Positions 8,136-16,807 of a stretch of DNA of 64,000 nt are shown one piece after another. Origin of the DNA: Streptomyces brasiliensis. GTDB taxonomy: Bacteria > Actinomycetota > Actinomycetes > Streptomycetales > Streptomycetaceae. Each line of letters starts with the position of its first letter. Positions within the stretch are counted from its first letter, which is position 1. The DNA lies in the NCBI RefSeq assembly GCF_014647875.1, contig NZ_BMQA01000005.1, positions 62,001 to 126,000 on the forward strand. The letters are read 5' to 3'. Both the position numbers and the translations under genes were made by a program. Below the pieces are notes generated by a model that was not told the DNA's origin, made no database searches, and saw only the letters and a list, made by a program, of their open reading frames with translations.

Positions 8136-8849
8136 GTGAGCCGGATTTCGGTCCGGGGATTCGCAGTGGTCTCGGCCACCGCGGTCACCGCTGTCGGAAG
8201 CGTCGTCGGCGTTGCCTCGGGCAGCACCGCGCAGGGCAACGACGCCGAGGCGACGGCAGCAGACGCGACGACGCTTCTTGCGGACATTCCCGCGGGCCAG
8301 CAGGCCCAGGTCCAGACCGCATCCCTGACGCAGCAGGCTGACGCGCAGGCCATCCAGGCCGACGCGAGCGCCAAGAAGGACGCCGAGGAGGCCGCCCGCA
8401 AGGCTGCCGCCGAGACGGCCGTCGCCAAGAAGGAGGCCGCCGAGAAGGAGGCCGCCGAGAAGGCGGTCAAGCTGGCCAAGGAGCGCGAGGAGGCCAAAGC
8501 GGCCGCCAGCCGCAGCAAGAGCGCCAGCGCCTCCAGCTTCCCCGTCCAGAGTTCGTACTCGGTCGCGCAGATCCAGGCGATGGCGCGTCAGATGGTCGCG
8601 AGCGACCAGTTCCAGTGCTTCAGCAACATCGTGGACCACGAGTCCAGCTGGAACTACCAGGCCGTCAACGCCTCTTCCGGCGCCTACGGTCTCTTCCAGG
8701 CCCTCCCCGGCTCCAAGATGTCGTCCGTGGGCGCCGACTGGCAGACCAACCCGGCCACCCAGATCAAGTGGGGCCTCAACTACATGGACAGCCGCTACGG
8801 CAGCCCGTGCCAGGCCTGGTCCTTCTGGCAGGCGAACCACTGGTACTGA
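8136..8849 (+). CDS. Secreted lytic transglycosylase-like (SLT domain) protein
   Basis: 237 residues from the GTG at 8136, preceded by GGAAGGA. A signal peptide (about residues 1-32) leads into a long Ala/Lys/Glu-rich segment (about 60-130, repeats such as KKEAAEKEAAEKAVK) predicted to be a coiled coil, then the SLT fold at the C-terminus. The catalytic-type Glu lies in NIVDHESSWNYQAVN, followed by GAYGLFQALPGSKM and the end motif YGSPCQAWSFWQANHWY. It should cleave peptidoglycan glycan strands outside the membrane, with the coiled coil acting as a stalk. An in-frame ATG 18 bp upstream would place the ribosome site inside the coding region, so it was rejected. Confidence 0.88.
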   Translation: MSRISVRGFAVVSATAVTAVGSVVGVASGSTAQGNDAEATAADATTLLADIPAGQQAQVQTASLTQQADAQAIQADASAKKDAEEAARKAAAETAVAKKEAAEKEAAEKAVKLAKEREEAKAAASRSKSASASSFPVQSSYSVAQIQAMARQMVASDQFQCFSNIVDHESSWNYQAVNASSGAYGLFQALPGSKMSSVGADWQTNPATQIKWGLNYMDSRYGSPCQAWSFWQANHWY

Positions 8850-8882
8850 GACACACGGAAGTTCCTTCCGCTCTCAACCCCG

Positions 8883-8917
8883 AACAGCCCCTTCCCGTCC
8901 TACGGGAAGGGGCTGTT
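8883..8917 (+). terminator. Terminator after the transglycosylase gene
   Basis: A perfect 16-bp stem (8883-8898 with 8902-8917) with a CCT loop starts 33 bp after the stop codon. There is no long T-tract, but the stem is extremely stable. Confidence 0.85.
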
Positions 8918-8994
8918 GCCCTGTACGGTCGGACGGACGACTCCAGGGGGGAGTGGTGGGGAGCACCCGGGGACACGGGGGAAGAGGACGGATC

Positions 8995-10398
8995 ATGTCA
9001 CGAGTGCCAGGGTGGCTCGGCCGGCTGGGCGCCGGACTGACCGAGATGGGCGAGCGGCTGGACGAGCGCAGGGCCGAGGTGGAGAAGGAGCACTCCGAGC
9101 CGGAGCCCGTTCCCGCCGGCCGTGCCGTCGTCCCGGCGCCCACCGGTCCCGAGCCGTCGCCGCAGCAGAGCGGTCCCCGACCCGGTCCGCGTCCCGACCC
9201 GGCACAGGCCGTGCCGTGGGGCGTGCGGGTCGCGGCGGAGGCGGGCTGGCGGCTGCTCGTGCTCGCGGGCACGGTCTGGGTGCTGATGCGCGTCATCAGC
9301 GCCGTCCAACTGGTCGTGTTCGCCTTCGTCATCGCGCTGCTGATCACCGCGCTGCTGCAGCCGGCGGTCGCCCGCCTGAGGCGCTACGGCGTGCCGCGCG
9401 GCCCGGCCACCACGCTGACGGCGATCCTCGGCTTCGTGGTGATGGGGCTGATCGGGTGGTTCGTGACCTGGCAGGTCATGGAGAACATCGACACCCTCTC
9501 CAACCAGATCCAGAGCGGCATCGACGATCTGCGCAACTGGCTGCTGAAGAGCCCCTTCCACGTCACCGACAAGCAGATCAACCAGATCGCCAAGAACCTC
9601 CGCGAGGCGATCGGCGCCAACGCCGACCAGATCACGTCCACCGGACTCGAGGGCGTCCAGGTCATCGTCGAGGCCCTGACCGGCATCCTGCTGGTGTTCT
9701 TCTCGACGCTGTTCCTGCTGTACGACGGCGAGCGCATCTGGCAGTGGTCGCTGAAGCTGGTGCCCGCGGCGGCCCGCCCGGGCGTGGCCGGCGCCGGCCC
9801 GCGCGCCTGGCGCACCCTGACGGCCTACGTCCGCGGCACGGTCCTGGTGGCCCTGATCGACGCCACCTTCATCGGCCTGGGCATCTATTTCCTGGACGTC
9901 CCCATGGCCGTCCCGCTGGCCGTGTTCATCTTCCTGTTCTCGTTCATCCCGCTCGTCGGCGCGGTCGCCTCCGGTGCGCTGGCGGTGGTCGTCGCGCTGG
10001 TCACACAGGGCGTGTTCACCGCGGTGATGACCCTGGTGGTCGTGCTCGCGGTGCAGCAGATCGAGGGCCACGTCCTGCAGCCGTTCATCCTCGGCCGCGC
10101 CGTCCGCGTGCATCCGCTCGCGGTGGTGCTGTCCGTGGCGGCCGGCGGCATGGTGGCCGGCATCGGCGGCGCGGTGGTGGCGGTACCGCTGGTGGCGGTG
10201 ACGAACACGGTGGTGGGCTATCTGCGGGCGTACTCGCAGGGCGAGGTTCCCGGCTCCGATACGGCACTTCCCAGCCAGGCTCCGGATGAATCAGCCCGTC
10301 TGGGGGAGTTCGAGGAGGAGGCCGTTCAGGCCGAAGGGGAGTCCGCAGCCCCCGGTGACGGCTCCACCAACACCGAGGACCCCGTCCAGCAAACCTGA
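8995..10398 (+). CDS. AI-2E family permease
   Basis: 467 residues from the ATG at 8995 (GAAGAGG upstream). The first ~75 residues are a cytoplasmic, charged and proline-rich extension. Paired hydrophobic helices from about residue 80 follow (WRLLVLAGTVWVLM, LVVFAFVIALLITALLQPAVARLRRYG), then a soluble amphipathic region (about 165-220), then the membrane core containing FSFIPLVGAVASGALAVVVAL and QQIEGHVLQPFILGRAV, the family's signature. A ~50-residue acidic tail ends the protein. The family includes transporters and Na+/H+ antiporters; autoinducer export is only a historical name and the substrate is unknown. Confidence 0.88.
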   Translation: MSRVPGWLGRLGAGLTEMGERLDERRAEVEKEHSEPEPVPAGRAVVPAPTGPEPSPQQSGPRPGPRPDPAQAVPWGVRVAAEAGWRLLVLAGTVWVLMRVISAVQLVVFAFVIALLITALLQPAVARLRRYGVPRGPATTLTAILGFVVMGLIGWFVTWQVMENIDTLSNQIQSGIDDLRNWLLKSPFHVTDKQINQIAKNLREAIGANADQITSTGLEGVQVIVEALTGILLVFFSTLFLLYDGERIWQWSLKLVPAAARPGVAGAGPRAWRTLTAYVRGTVLVALIDATFIGLGIYFLDVPMAVPLAVFIFLFSFIPLVGAVASGALAVVVALVTQGVFTAVMTLVVVLAVQQIEGHVLQPFILGRAVRVHPLAVVLSVAAGGMVAGIGGAVVAVPLVAVTNTVVGYLRAYSQGEVPGSDTALPSQAPDESARLGEFEEEAVQAEGESAAPGDGSTNTEDPVQQT

Positions 10399-10421
10399 AC
10401 GGGGCCCAAGAACGGCGGCGT

Positions 10422-10961
10422 CTACTCGGCGTCGGCCAGCACAGCCTCGGCCTCCACGGTGGAACCGACCGCCTGGATCACCGAGGCGATCTTGAACGCC
10501 TCCTGGATCACCTCACGGTCGACGCCCGCCTTGCGCAGCACCTGCTCGTGCGAGTCGAGGCACATGCCGCAGCCGTTGATGGCGGAGACGGCGAACGACC
10601 ACAGCTCGAAGTCGACCTTCTCGACACCGGGGTTGCCGATGACGTTCATCCGCAGGCCGGCGCGCAGGGTGCCGTACTCGTGGTCGGACAGCAGGTGCCG
10701 GGTGCGGTAGAAGACGTTGTTCATCGCCATGATCGCGGCGGCCGACTTGGCGGCCGTGTACGCCTCGGCGCTGAGGTTCGCCTTCGCCTCCGGCGCCAGC
10801 TCACGCAGGACGATGGGGGAGCGCGAGGCGATGGCGGTCGCCAGCACCGTGCCCCACAGCTGCTGCGCGGGCAGGTCGGAGTTGCCGATGACCGAGCCCA
10901 GGTTGAGCTTCAGGTCCTTGGCGTAGTCCGGGACCCGGGACTTGAGGGAGTCGAGCGACAT
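10422..10961 (-). CDS. ahpD: Alkyl hydroperoxidase AhpD
   Basis: 179 residues from the ATG at 10961; a GTG three codons upstream overlaps the ahpC stop as GTGA and is possible. AhpD is the reducing partner of AhpC in actinobacteria that lack AhpF. It takes electrons from a dihydrolipoamide chain and has weak peroxidase activity itself. The active-site CxxC is Cys131-Gly-Met-Cys134 with His138 four residues later, matching Cys130/Cys133/His137 of the M. tuberculosis enzyme. The gene directly follows ahpC, so the two are co-expressed under OxyR. Confidence 0.95.
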   Translation of the reverse strand: MSLDSLKSRVPDYAKDLKLNLGSVIGNSDLPAQQLWGTVLATAIASRSPIVLRELAPEAKANLSAEAYTAAKSAAAIMAMNNVFYRTRHLLSDHEYGTLRAGLRMNVIGNPGVEKVDFELWSFAVSAINGCGMCLDSHEQVLRKAGVDREVIQEAFKIASVIQAVGSTVEAEAVLADAE

Positions 10962-10966
10962 GTCGG

Positions 10967-11521
10967 TCACTCACCGGCCAGCAGGGCGACCGGGTCCAGG
11001 GTCTCGTCGCCCTTGGTCCAGTTGCACGGGCACAGCTCGTCCGTCTGGAGGGCGTCGAGGACCCGCAGGACCTCCTTCGGGTTACGGCCGACCGAACCGG
11101 CCGTCACCATCGAGAACTGGATCTCGTTGTTCTGGTCCACGACGAAGACCGCGCGCTTGGCGAAGCCGTCCTCGTCCTCGATGCCGAGGTCGCGCATCAG
11201 CTCGTGCTTCGAGTCGGCCATCATCGGGAAGGGCAGCTCGCGCAGGTCGTCGTGGTCCTTGCGCCAGGCGTGGTGCACGAACTCGGAGTCGCCGGAGAAG
11301 CCGAGGACCTGGGCGTCACGGTCGGCGAACTCGTCGTTCAGCTTGCCGAAGGCCGCGATCTCGGTGGGGCACACGAAGGTGAAGTCCTTGGGCCAGGCGA
11401 AGATCACCTTCCACTTGCCTTCGTAGGTCTTGTGGTTGATCTTCTCGAACTCCTTGCCCTTCTCCAGTGAGACGCAGGCAGTGAGGTCGAACGCGGGGAA
11501 CTTGTCACCGACAGTGAGCAC
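10967..11521 (-). CDS. ahpC: Alkyl hydroperoxide reductase AhpC (typical 2-Cys peroxiredoxin)
   Basis: 184 residues from the GTG at 11521, preceded on its strand by AAGGAGA. It reduces hydrogen peroxide and organic peroxides. The peroxidatic Cys51 is in DFTFVCPTE and the resolving cysteines are in ELCPCNW near residue 165. The frame is open farther upstream, but the ribosome site and the usual N-terminus ([14 protein letters not shown]) fix this start. It is divergent from oxyR across 133 bp and coupled to ahpD downstream. Confidence 0.95.
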   Translation of the reverse strand: MLTVGDKFPAFDLTACVSLEKGKEFEKINHKTYEGKWKVIFAWPKDFTFVCPTEIAAFGKLNDEFADRDAQVLGFSGDSEFVHHAWRKDHDDLRELPFPMMADSKHELMRDLGIEDEDGFAKRAVFVVDQNNEIQFSMVTAGSVGRNPKEVLRVLDALQTDELCPCNWTKGDETLDPVALLAGE

Positions 11522-11654
11522 ACGCTCTCCTTGCAGCGAGGAAACCCCCGGATCGCGGGCGTTTCCCATGGGTTGGACGCTGTTGATGTTGGCACAGAGT
11601 GCATTGATCAGTGAAATAGCTACACTCGGTCCAGCTGATCGGAGGAGGTTATCG
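11522..11654. promoter_or_regulatory. ahpC-oxyR divergent control region
   Basis: The 133 bp between the divergent ahpC and oxyR starts must hold both promoters and the OxyR operator. An unusually AT-rich patch at 11603-11627 (TTGATC, GTGAAATAG, CTACACT) is the likeliest binding site and promoter core. I do not see a perfect ATAG-N7-CTAT repeat. GGAGGAGG at 11641-11648 is the oxyR ribosome site. Confidence 0.6.
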
Positions 11655-12665
11655 GTGGCCATCGGCAATGGCGGCAGGAAGCGGCAGCCGAGCCTCGCCC
11701 AGCTGCGCGCCTTCGCCGCCGTGGCGGAGCATCTGCACTTCCGGGACGCGGCCGCGGCCATCGGGATGAGCCAGCCCGCCCTGTCCGGTGCCGTCTCGGC
11801 GCTGGAGGAGACACTGGGCGTCACTCTCCTCGAGCGTACGACGCGCAAAGTGCTCCTCTCGCCCGCCGGTGAGCGTCTCGCCGTACGCGCCAAGGCGGTT
11901 CTCGACGAGGTCGGCGCGCTCCTGGAGGAGGCCGAGGCCGTGCGCGCGCCGTTCACGGGGGCGTTGCGGCTCGGTGTGATCCCGACCGTCGCGCCGTACC
12001 TCCTGCCGACGGTGCTGCGGCTCACCCACGACCGGTACCCGGACCTCGATTTCCAGGTGCACGAGGAGCAGACCGCGAGCCTCCTGGACGGGCTGGCCGG
12101 CGGACGGCTCGACCTGCTGCTGCTCGCCGTCCCCCTCGGCATCCCCGGCATCGTCGAACTCCCCCTCTTCGACGAGGACTTCGTGCTCGTCACCCCGCTC
12201 GACCACTGGCTCGGCGGCCGTGAGGGCATCCCGCGCGAGGCGCTGAAGGAGCTGAACCTGCTGCTCCTCGACGAGGGACACTGCCTGCGCGACCAGGCCC
12301 TCGACATCTGCCGGGAGGCGGGTCGCGGGATCAAGGGGGCGGGGCGAAGCCCCGCGGTTGAGGGTGGTGGTGGCAGACGGGAGGGCGCCCCGGTGACCAC
12401 GACGGCGGCCGGTCTGTCGACCCTGGTCCAGCTCGTCGCCGGTGGCCTCGGCTGCACGCTGCTCCCGCGCACCGCCGTCAAGGTCGAGACGACCCGCAGC
12501 AACCAGCTCCTCACCGGCTACTTCGCCGACCCCGCCCCGAGCCGCCGTATCGCCCTCGCCATGCGCGCCGGCGCGGCACGCGGCGCCGAGTACCGGGAAC
12601 TCGCGGGTGCCCTCCGCGCGGCACTGCGACCGCTTCCCGTGCGGGTGCTCGACAACGACGTCTGA
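11655..12665 (+). CDS. oxyR: OxyR, LysR-type peroxide sensor and regulator
   Basis: 336 residues from the GTG at 11655 behind GGAGGAGG. The N-terminal winged helix-turn-helix (about residues 8-70; LAQLRAFAAVAEHLHFRDAA, SQPALSGAVSALEE) binds DNA. The C-terminal domain senses peroxide through Cys210 and Cys219 in the GHCLRDQALDIC loop, the OxyR redox pair. Oxidised OxyR activates the divergent ahpCD operon. Odd feature: directly after Cys219, about residues 225-240 are a low-complexity Gly/Ala/Arg/Ser insertion encoded around a perfect DNA hairpin (separate entry). It does not interrupt the frame, and conserved sequence resumes at TTTAAGLSTLVQLVAGG. Whether peroxide sensing is altered is unknown. 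Confidence 0.92.
   Translation: MAIGNGGRKRQPSLAQLRAFAAVAEHLHFRDAAAAIGMSQPALSGAVSALEETLGVTLLERTTRKVLLSPAGERLAVRAKAVLDEVGALLEEAEAVRAPFTGALRLGVIPTVAPYLLPTVLRLTHDRYPDLDFQVHEEQTASLLDGLAGGRLDLLLLAVPLGIPGIVELPLFDEDFVLVTPLDHWLGGREGIPREALKELNLLLLDEGHCLRDQALDICREAGRGIKGAGRSPAVEGGGGRREGAPVTTTAAGLSTLVQLVAGGLGCTLLPRTAVKVETTRSNQLLTGYFADPAPSRRIALAMRAGAARGAEYRELAGALRAALRPLPVRVLDNDV
12327..12374 (+). repeat. Hairpin mini-element inserted in frame in oxyR
   Basis: About 48 bp that interrupt the expected OxyR sequence between GR and REGAP. Its core is a perfect palindrome, GCGGGGC-GAA-GCCCCGC at 12339-12355, followed by GGT repeats (12363-12374). Short GGGGC-GAA-GCCCC hairpins are common in Streptomyces intergenic DNA, so this looks like a small repeat of that kind landing in a coding sequence at a multiple of three. 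Exact borders are uncertain because no uninterrupted copy is available here. Confidence 0.55.
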
Positions 12666-12669
12666 GTTC

Positions 12670-12900
12670 GAGGGCCGACACCACCGCGGACTCGATCGTC
12701 CACGAGGGCCTTGCCGCGCTCGCGGTCGCGGGCCTGGGCCTGGCGCGCCGCACCGCCGAGGCCACGGCGCGCGGGGCGCTGCGGCAGACGGTGGACCTAC
12801 GGCAGCCACGGCTGCGCCGCCTTCTACGCCGTCGGCGACACAGCCCTGATGTCGTGCTCGGCGACGAGGGCATGGGCGTGGATCGCCTGCACCGGGTGAC
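12670..12900 (+). pseudogene. Possible decayed gene between oxyR and the exporter
   Basis: The 272 bp after oxyR have protein-like stretches in two forward frames but no intact ORF. One frame gives HEGLAALAVAGLGLARRTAE and later VLGDEGMGVDRLHRVTQ; the other gives YGSHGCAAFYAVGDTALM between them. Alternating frames suggest a small gene broken by two frameshifts. I do not recognise the family, and chance coding-like sequence in GC-rich DNA is the alternative. Confidence 0.3.
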
Positions 12901-12937
12901 CCAGGGCGGTGCGGGAGCACAGCCTGTGACCGCACGG

Positions 12938-12984
12938 CACGTGGGCCCGTCCCCTCCCGGAGCGGGAGGGGACGGGCCCACGTG
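12938..12984. terminator. Bidirectional terminator, 22-bp perfect stem
   Basis: 12938-12959 pairs perfectly with 12963-12984 around a GAG loop. It lies 3 bp beyond the stop of the leftward exporter permease and 270 bp after oxyR, so it can end transcripts from both sides. Confidence 0.85.
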
Positions 12985-12987
12985 GGG

Positions 12988-15315
12988 CTACTCCGTGCGC
13001 AGCCCGTCCGCGCGCATCAGCCGCATCAGCGGCGGCATGCTGAGCAGCGTCACGACGAGCACGATCGCCGCACCGATGCCGGTCATCGCGAGCACGCTCG
13101 CCCAGTCCACGACCACCGGCACCCTCGTCATCCGCAGCAGCACCGCGCCCAGGGCCAGGCCCACCACCGAGGCGAGCAGCAGCCCGAGGGCGATGGGGAC
13201 GGCCGTCTGCCACAGCACCGACAGGCCCAGGGTGCGGCGCCGCGTGCCGAACGCGACCAGGGACGACAGCAGTTTCCTGCGCTCGCGCAACTGCTCCAGC
13301 TGCGACACCAGCAGGCTCGCGCCGATCAGCGCGAGGACGCACGTCGCGCCGACGAACAGGCCGGTGCGGATGGAGGTGAACTTCCTGGCCTGCTGGGTGG
13401 CCGCCCACACCATGGGGTCCACCGTCGTGTCGATGCCGGCCGAGGTGTTGCGCACGTACTCGCGCACGTCCGTCACGGACTCGTCCAGGCTCAGGTAGAT
13501 CTGCCCCCGCACAGACTTGGCGGTGCCGGGCAGCGCGCTCGGCGTCAGCAGGAAGCCGCCGCGCCTGACCCCGGTCGGGTCATCGATGGACTGCGCCTGC
13601 TTCAGATGCGCCGGTACGGTCCACGGGGTCGCGGCGCCGGGGGAGTCGCCGTAGGACGGGTCGAAGTACATCTTCCGGCCCGCCGTGGCGAGCGTCGGGG
13701 TGTCCGTGTCGTACTCACCGCCCCGTAGCACGAACACGTCACCGTCGTGGCAGGCGGGCAGGGTCGCGACCTCGCGCAGGGCGGTGCAGTCGCCGATGGT
13801 CACTTGCGTGGTGTGCTCGGGGTCGCGGCGCCGGTCGCCGATGTAGTCCCCGGACAGGGCGATGACCTTGCCGACGCCCTTGGTCTCCCTGAACTTCTCG
13901 GCGGCCATGGCGAGGGGGTAGCCGTGCGGGAGCCCGACCTGCATCTGGGCGCGGGTGAGGTCGTTCGTCGAGTTCTTGGTGTAGTCGCCCTGCACGCCGG
14001 CGAACAGCATCTGCAGCGCGATGGCACCGGCCACCGCGACCGCGATGCCGTTGACCATGCGGGCCGCCGTGCCGCTGCTCAACTGCAGTCGGCGCACGGC
14101 CAGTTGCCAGGCGACCGCGCCCGAGCCGAGGCGGGCGACGACCGCCTCGACGATCCACGGCAGCAGCGCGGTGATGCCGACGAGGATGAGGATGACACCG
14201 CCGGTGACCAGGTACTGGTTGAAGTTCCCGTTGTTCCGGCCCTGCCCGATCATCGGGTACAGCAGCACGAGTCCGCCGAGCGGCAGCAGCAGCCGCCACC
14301 ACAGCCGCCGGCGCGCCGGCCGTGCCGTACGGACGACGCCCAGCGGCTCGATCACCACGCCGCGCAGCGCGAACAGGGTGACCAGCACCGCGGCGGCCGG
14401 GACCGCGACGGCGACGAGCACGGCCAGCAACGGAGAGGGGTTCAGATAGCTCGGGAACACGCTGGTGCCGAGGACCTCCACGGAGCCCGCGACCTGCCGT
14501 CCGATCAGGAAGAAGACCGTACCGAGGACCAGACCGAGCAGCGCGCCCGCGAGCGCCTCGCCCGCGGCGATCCGGCGGGTCATCCCGCTGTCGGAGCCGA
14601 CCAGCCTGAGCGCCGCGAGCCTGCGGTCGCGCCGCTCGCCGCCGAACCGCACGGCTGCGGCGATGAACACGGCGACCGGCATCAGCAGCACGACGAAGAC
14701 GACCAGGACCAGCAGCACCAGCACCGGATCGGTCTCCGAGGGCGTCGGATTCGGGTCGCCGTAGGCGTCGATCCGGGCCACTCGCGAGCCGTCGATCTTC
14801 GCGGCGAGCCCCTCGGCGCCCGCGTAGTAGGCGAGTTCGCGCGAGCCGATCAGCCCGCTCTCCCCGATGGTGGCGGAGATCCGGTACGGCAGCCGCTCCC
14901 GCAGCAGCTTCGCCCCGTCCGAGGCGAGCAGCTCCTTCAGCGCGGGGGAGACGGCCATCTCGCCCGGCGCCGGGTACGTCGCCAGGCCCGGCGGCAGCGG
15001 GGCGCGCGGCCCCTCGGGCTCGACCAGCCGCCCGCGCACGTCCTTGTCCCGGAACACCGTGTCGGTGTCAGCGATGACGAAGGTGTCGTCGGCCTTCGGC
15101 ACCCGCTTGGAGCTGTACGTGTAGTCCAGCCGGGCCTCTTCGCGCTCGTGCCGGACGTTCAGGGCGCTGGGGATCGCCGTCGTCAGCAGGAGCAGGGCCA
15201 CCCCGAGGCCAACGCCGACGGCCGTCAGCAGGACCCGGACCCAGCCCTCGCGTCCGCCGGTGAAGGCGAACCGGGCCCCCATGGCCAGATCCCGCGCCCA
15301 CTGCCGTGCCCTCAT
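12988..15315 (-). CDS. ABC exporter permease, FtsX/MacB family
   Basis: 775 residues. A first membrane helix at about 27-47 (VRVLLTAVGVGLGVALLLLT) is followed by an extracytoplasmic domain and then FtsX-type membrane helices: LVLLVLVVFVVLLMPVAVFIAAA near 205-230, ALAGALLGLVLGTVFFL, PLLAVLVAVAVPAAAVLV and LVTGGVILILVGITAL. A second extracytoplasmic domain lies at about 425-625, and a final set of helices near the C-terminus. This duplicated layout is typical of single-gene permeases that pair with an MJ0796-like ATPase and move lipoproteins, peptides or antimicrobials, or transmit signals. Its start overlaps the ATPase stop by 4 bp, so translation is coupled. Confidence 0.88.
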   Translation of the reverse strand: MRARQWARDLAMGARFAFTGGREGWVRVLLTAVGVGLGVALLLLTTAIPSALNVRHEREEARLDYTYSSKRVPKADDTFVIADTDTVFRDKDVRGRLVEPEGPRAPLPPGLATYPAPGEMAVSPALKELLASDGAKLLRERLPYRISATIGESGLIGSRELAYYAGAEGLAAKIDGSRVARIDAYGDPNPTPSETDPVLVLLVLVVFVVLLMPVAVFIAAAVRFGGERRDRRLAALRLVGSDSGMTRRIAAGEALAGALLGLVLGTVFFLIGRQVAGSVEVLGTSVFPSYLNPSPLLAVLVAVAVPAAAVLVTLFALRGVVIEPLGVVRTARPARRRLWWRLLLPLGGLVLLYPMIGQGRNNGNFNQYLVTGGVILILVGITALLPWIVEAVVARLGSGAVAWQLAVRRLQLSSGTAARMVNGIAVAVAGAIALQMLFAGVQGDYTKNSTNDLTRAQMQVGLPHGYPLAMAAEKFRETKGVGKVIALSGDYIGDRRRDPEHTTQVTIGDCTALREVATLPACHDGDVFVLRGGEYDTDTPTLATAGRKMYFDPSYGDSPGAATPWTVPAHLKQAQSIDDPTGVRRGGFLLTPSALPGTAKSVRGQIYLSLDESVTDVREYVRNTSAGIDTTVDPMVWAATQQARKFTSIRTGLFVGATCVLALIGASLLVSQLEQLRERRKLLSSLVAFGTRRRTLGLSVLWQTAVPIALGLLLASVVGLALGAVLLRMTRVPVVVDWASVLAMTGIGAAIVLVVTLLSMPPLMRLMRADGLRTE

Positions 15316-16001
15316 ACGGCCCGCTCCATGTCCCGGGACCTGCCGTCCCGCACGACGATCTCACGGTCGGAGTAGGCGGCGACCCGGGCCTCGTGCGTGA
15401 CGAGGACGACGGCCGCGTTGGTGGAGCGGGCCGCGTCCGTCAGCAGCACCATCACGCGCTCGCCGTTGAGCGAGTCGAGCGCTCCGGTCGGCTCGTCCGC
15501 GAACAGCACGCGCGGCTCGGTGACCAGCGCCCGCGCCACGGCGACGCGCTGCCCCTGACCGCCGGAGACCTCACCGGGCCGCTTGCCCTTCAGGTCGTCC
15601 ACCTCGAGCCGTTCCATCCAGCCGAGGGCGGCCCGCTCGGCCTGCTTGCGGGAGGTGCCGTTCAGCCGCAGCGGCAGCGCCACGTTCTCCACGCAGGTCA
15701 ACTCCGGTACGAGCTGGCCGAACTGGAACACGAAGCCGAAGTCGCTGCGCCTTAGCGCACTGCGCTCGGCGTCGCTCATCGTGGCGAGCTCACGTCCGTC
15801 GTACGTGATCGACCCCGAGTCGGGCGGCACGATCCCCGCGAGGCAGTGCAGCAGCGTCGACTTGCCGGACCCGGAGGGGCCCATCACGGCGACGACCTCG
15901 CCGGAGTGGATGGAGAACGCGGCGCCGTCGAGCGCGACGGTCGGGCCGTACGCCTTGCGCAGCTGGTCGGCGGAGAGCAGGGAACCGGCGGGAGCGTTCA
16001 C
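15312..16001 (-). CDS. ABC exporter ATPase (MacB/LolD type)
   Basis: 229 residues, GTG start that overlaps the PadR stop as GTGA. Walker A is GPSGSGKST (41-49), followed by a Q-loop (FVFQFGQLVPEL), the signature VSGGQGQRVAVARAL, Walker B VLFADEPTGALDS and the switch His in VLVTHEARVAA. It powers the FtsX-type permease encoded next. The order regulator-ATPase-permease with 4-bp overlaps marks one operon. Confidence 0.93.
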   Translation of the reverse strand: MNAPAGSLLSADQLRKAYGPTVALDGAAFSIHSGEVVAVMGPSGSGKSTLLHCLAGIVPPDSGSITYDGRELATMSDAERSALRRSDFGFVFQFGQLVPELTCVENVALPLRLNGTSRKQAERAALGWMERLEVDDLKGKRPGEVSGGQGQRVAVARALVTEPRVLFADEPTGALDSLNGERVMVLLTDAARSTNAAVVLVTHEARVAAYSDREIVVRDGRSRDMERAV

Positions 16002-16522
16002 TTGGCCACCGCCTCACGGAGCTTGTCGAGGCGCGCCGCGGTCAGCTCCAGCCAGCGCAGGTCGGCCTCGAGGTGGAACAGGGCGTGGTCGCAGATCAGC
16101 TGGTCCGCGAGGTCGCCCTTGCGCTTGCGGTCGGTCAGGACGCGCATGCTGCGCAGGTGCTCGGCGCGCTGGGTGTCGAGGATGTCGGCCGCGTCGCGGT
16201 GGGTGTGCAGTGCGAGGACGACCTTCGTGTAGAGGGTCGACTGGAGGTATTCCTCCGGCTTCTCCGGCGTCGCCAGCCAGTGCTCCACGTCGGTGATCCC
16301 GGCGTCGGTGATGGCGTACCGCTTGCGCTCGGGCCCGCCGCCGGCCTCGATCCCGTCGACCTCGACGAGACCGTGCTTCAGCAGGCGGGACATCGTCGAG
16401 TAGACCTGGCCGTAGTGCAGCGGCCGGTCGTGACCGAACTTCTCGTCGAAGGCCCGCTTCAGGTCGTAGCCGTGTCGCGGACCGGACTCCAGGAGCCCCA
16501 GAAGGGTGTGACCGATGGACAT
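15998..16522 (-). CDS. PadR family transcriptional regulator
   Basis: 174 residues from the ATG at 16522. The N-terminal winged helix (about 1-80) has the PadR pattern: HTLLGLLESGPRHGYDLKRAFDEKF, then HYGQVYSTMSRLLKHGLVEVD and GPERKRYAITDAG. The C-terminal half is helical and probably mediates dimerisation (Vir_act_alpha_C-like). PadR proteins repress neighbouring exporters until a small ligand, often a phenolic or antibiotic, binds. This one heads the exporter operon and has a palindromic operator just upstream. Confidence 0.9.
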   Translation of the reverse strand: MSIGHTLLGLLESGPRHGYDLKRAFDEKFGHDRPLHYGQVYSTMSRLLKHGLVEVDGIEAGGGPERKRYAITDAGITDVEHWLATPEKPEEYLQSTLYTKVVLALHTHRDAADILDTQRAEHLRSMRVLTDRKRKGDLADQLICDHALFHLEADLRWLELTAARLDKLREAVAK

Positions 16523-16534
16523 GTCCCGCACTCT

Positions 16535-16573
16535 ACACACGGTGTATACCCGGAATGTATACGCGGGGTGTGT
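16535..16573. promoter_or_regulatory. Candidate PadR operator
   Basis: TGTATAC occurs twice (16543-16549 and 16556-16562), giving GTATAC-N7-GTATAC, flanked by ACACAC (16535-16540) and GTGTGT (16568-16573). The dyad is close to the ATAC/GTAT-type sites known for PadR regulators. It lies 13-51 bp before the padR start, as expected for autorepression of the operon. Confidence 0.7.
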
Positions 16574-16807
16574 AGATCGCGGCGGGGCGTACGGCGATGC
16601 AGGTGGGGGTCGATTGTCACGGTTCTGCGACAGCCGGCCGGCCGCATATCCCCCGGAAGCAACCCTTCACCTACCTCAACCGTCGGTTCCCATGGAGCGG
16701 GGTGCTGATTGTCACGTCCGTAAAAGAGCGGATCGCAGCCTGTTTGTCATATAGACGGGTGTTAGCTTTCTGAGCTGACCTCGACACGGAAACGGGAGCG
16801 ACGACCC

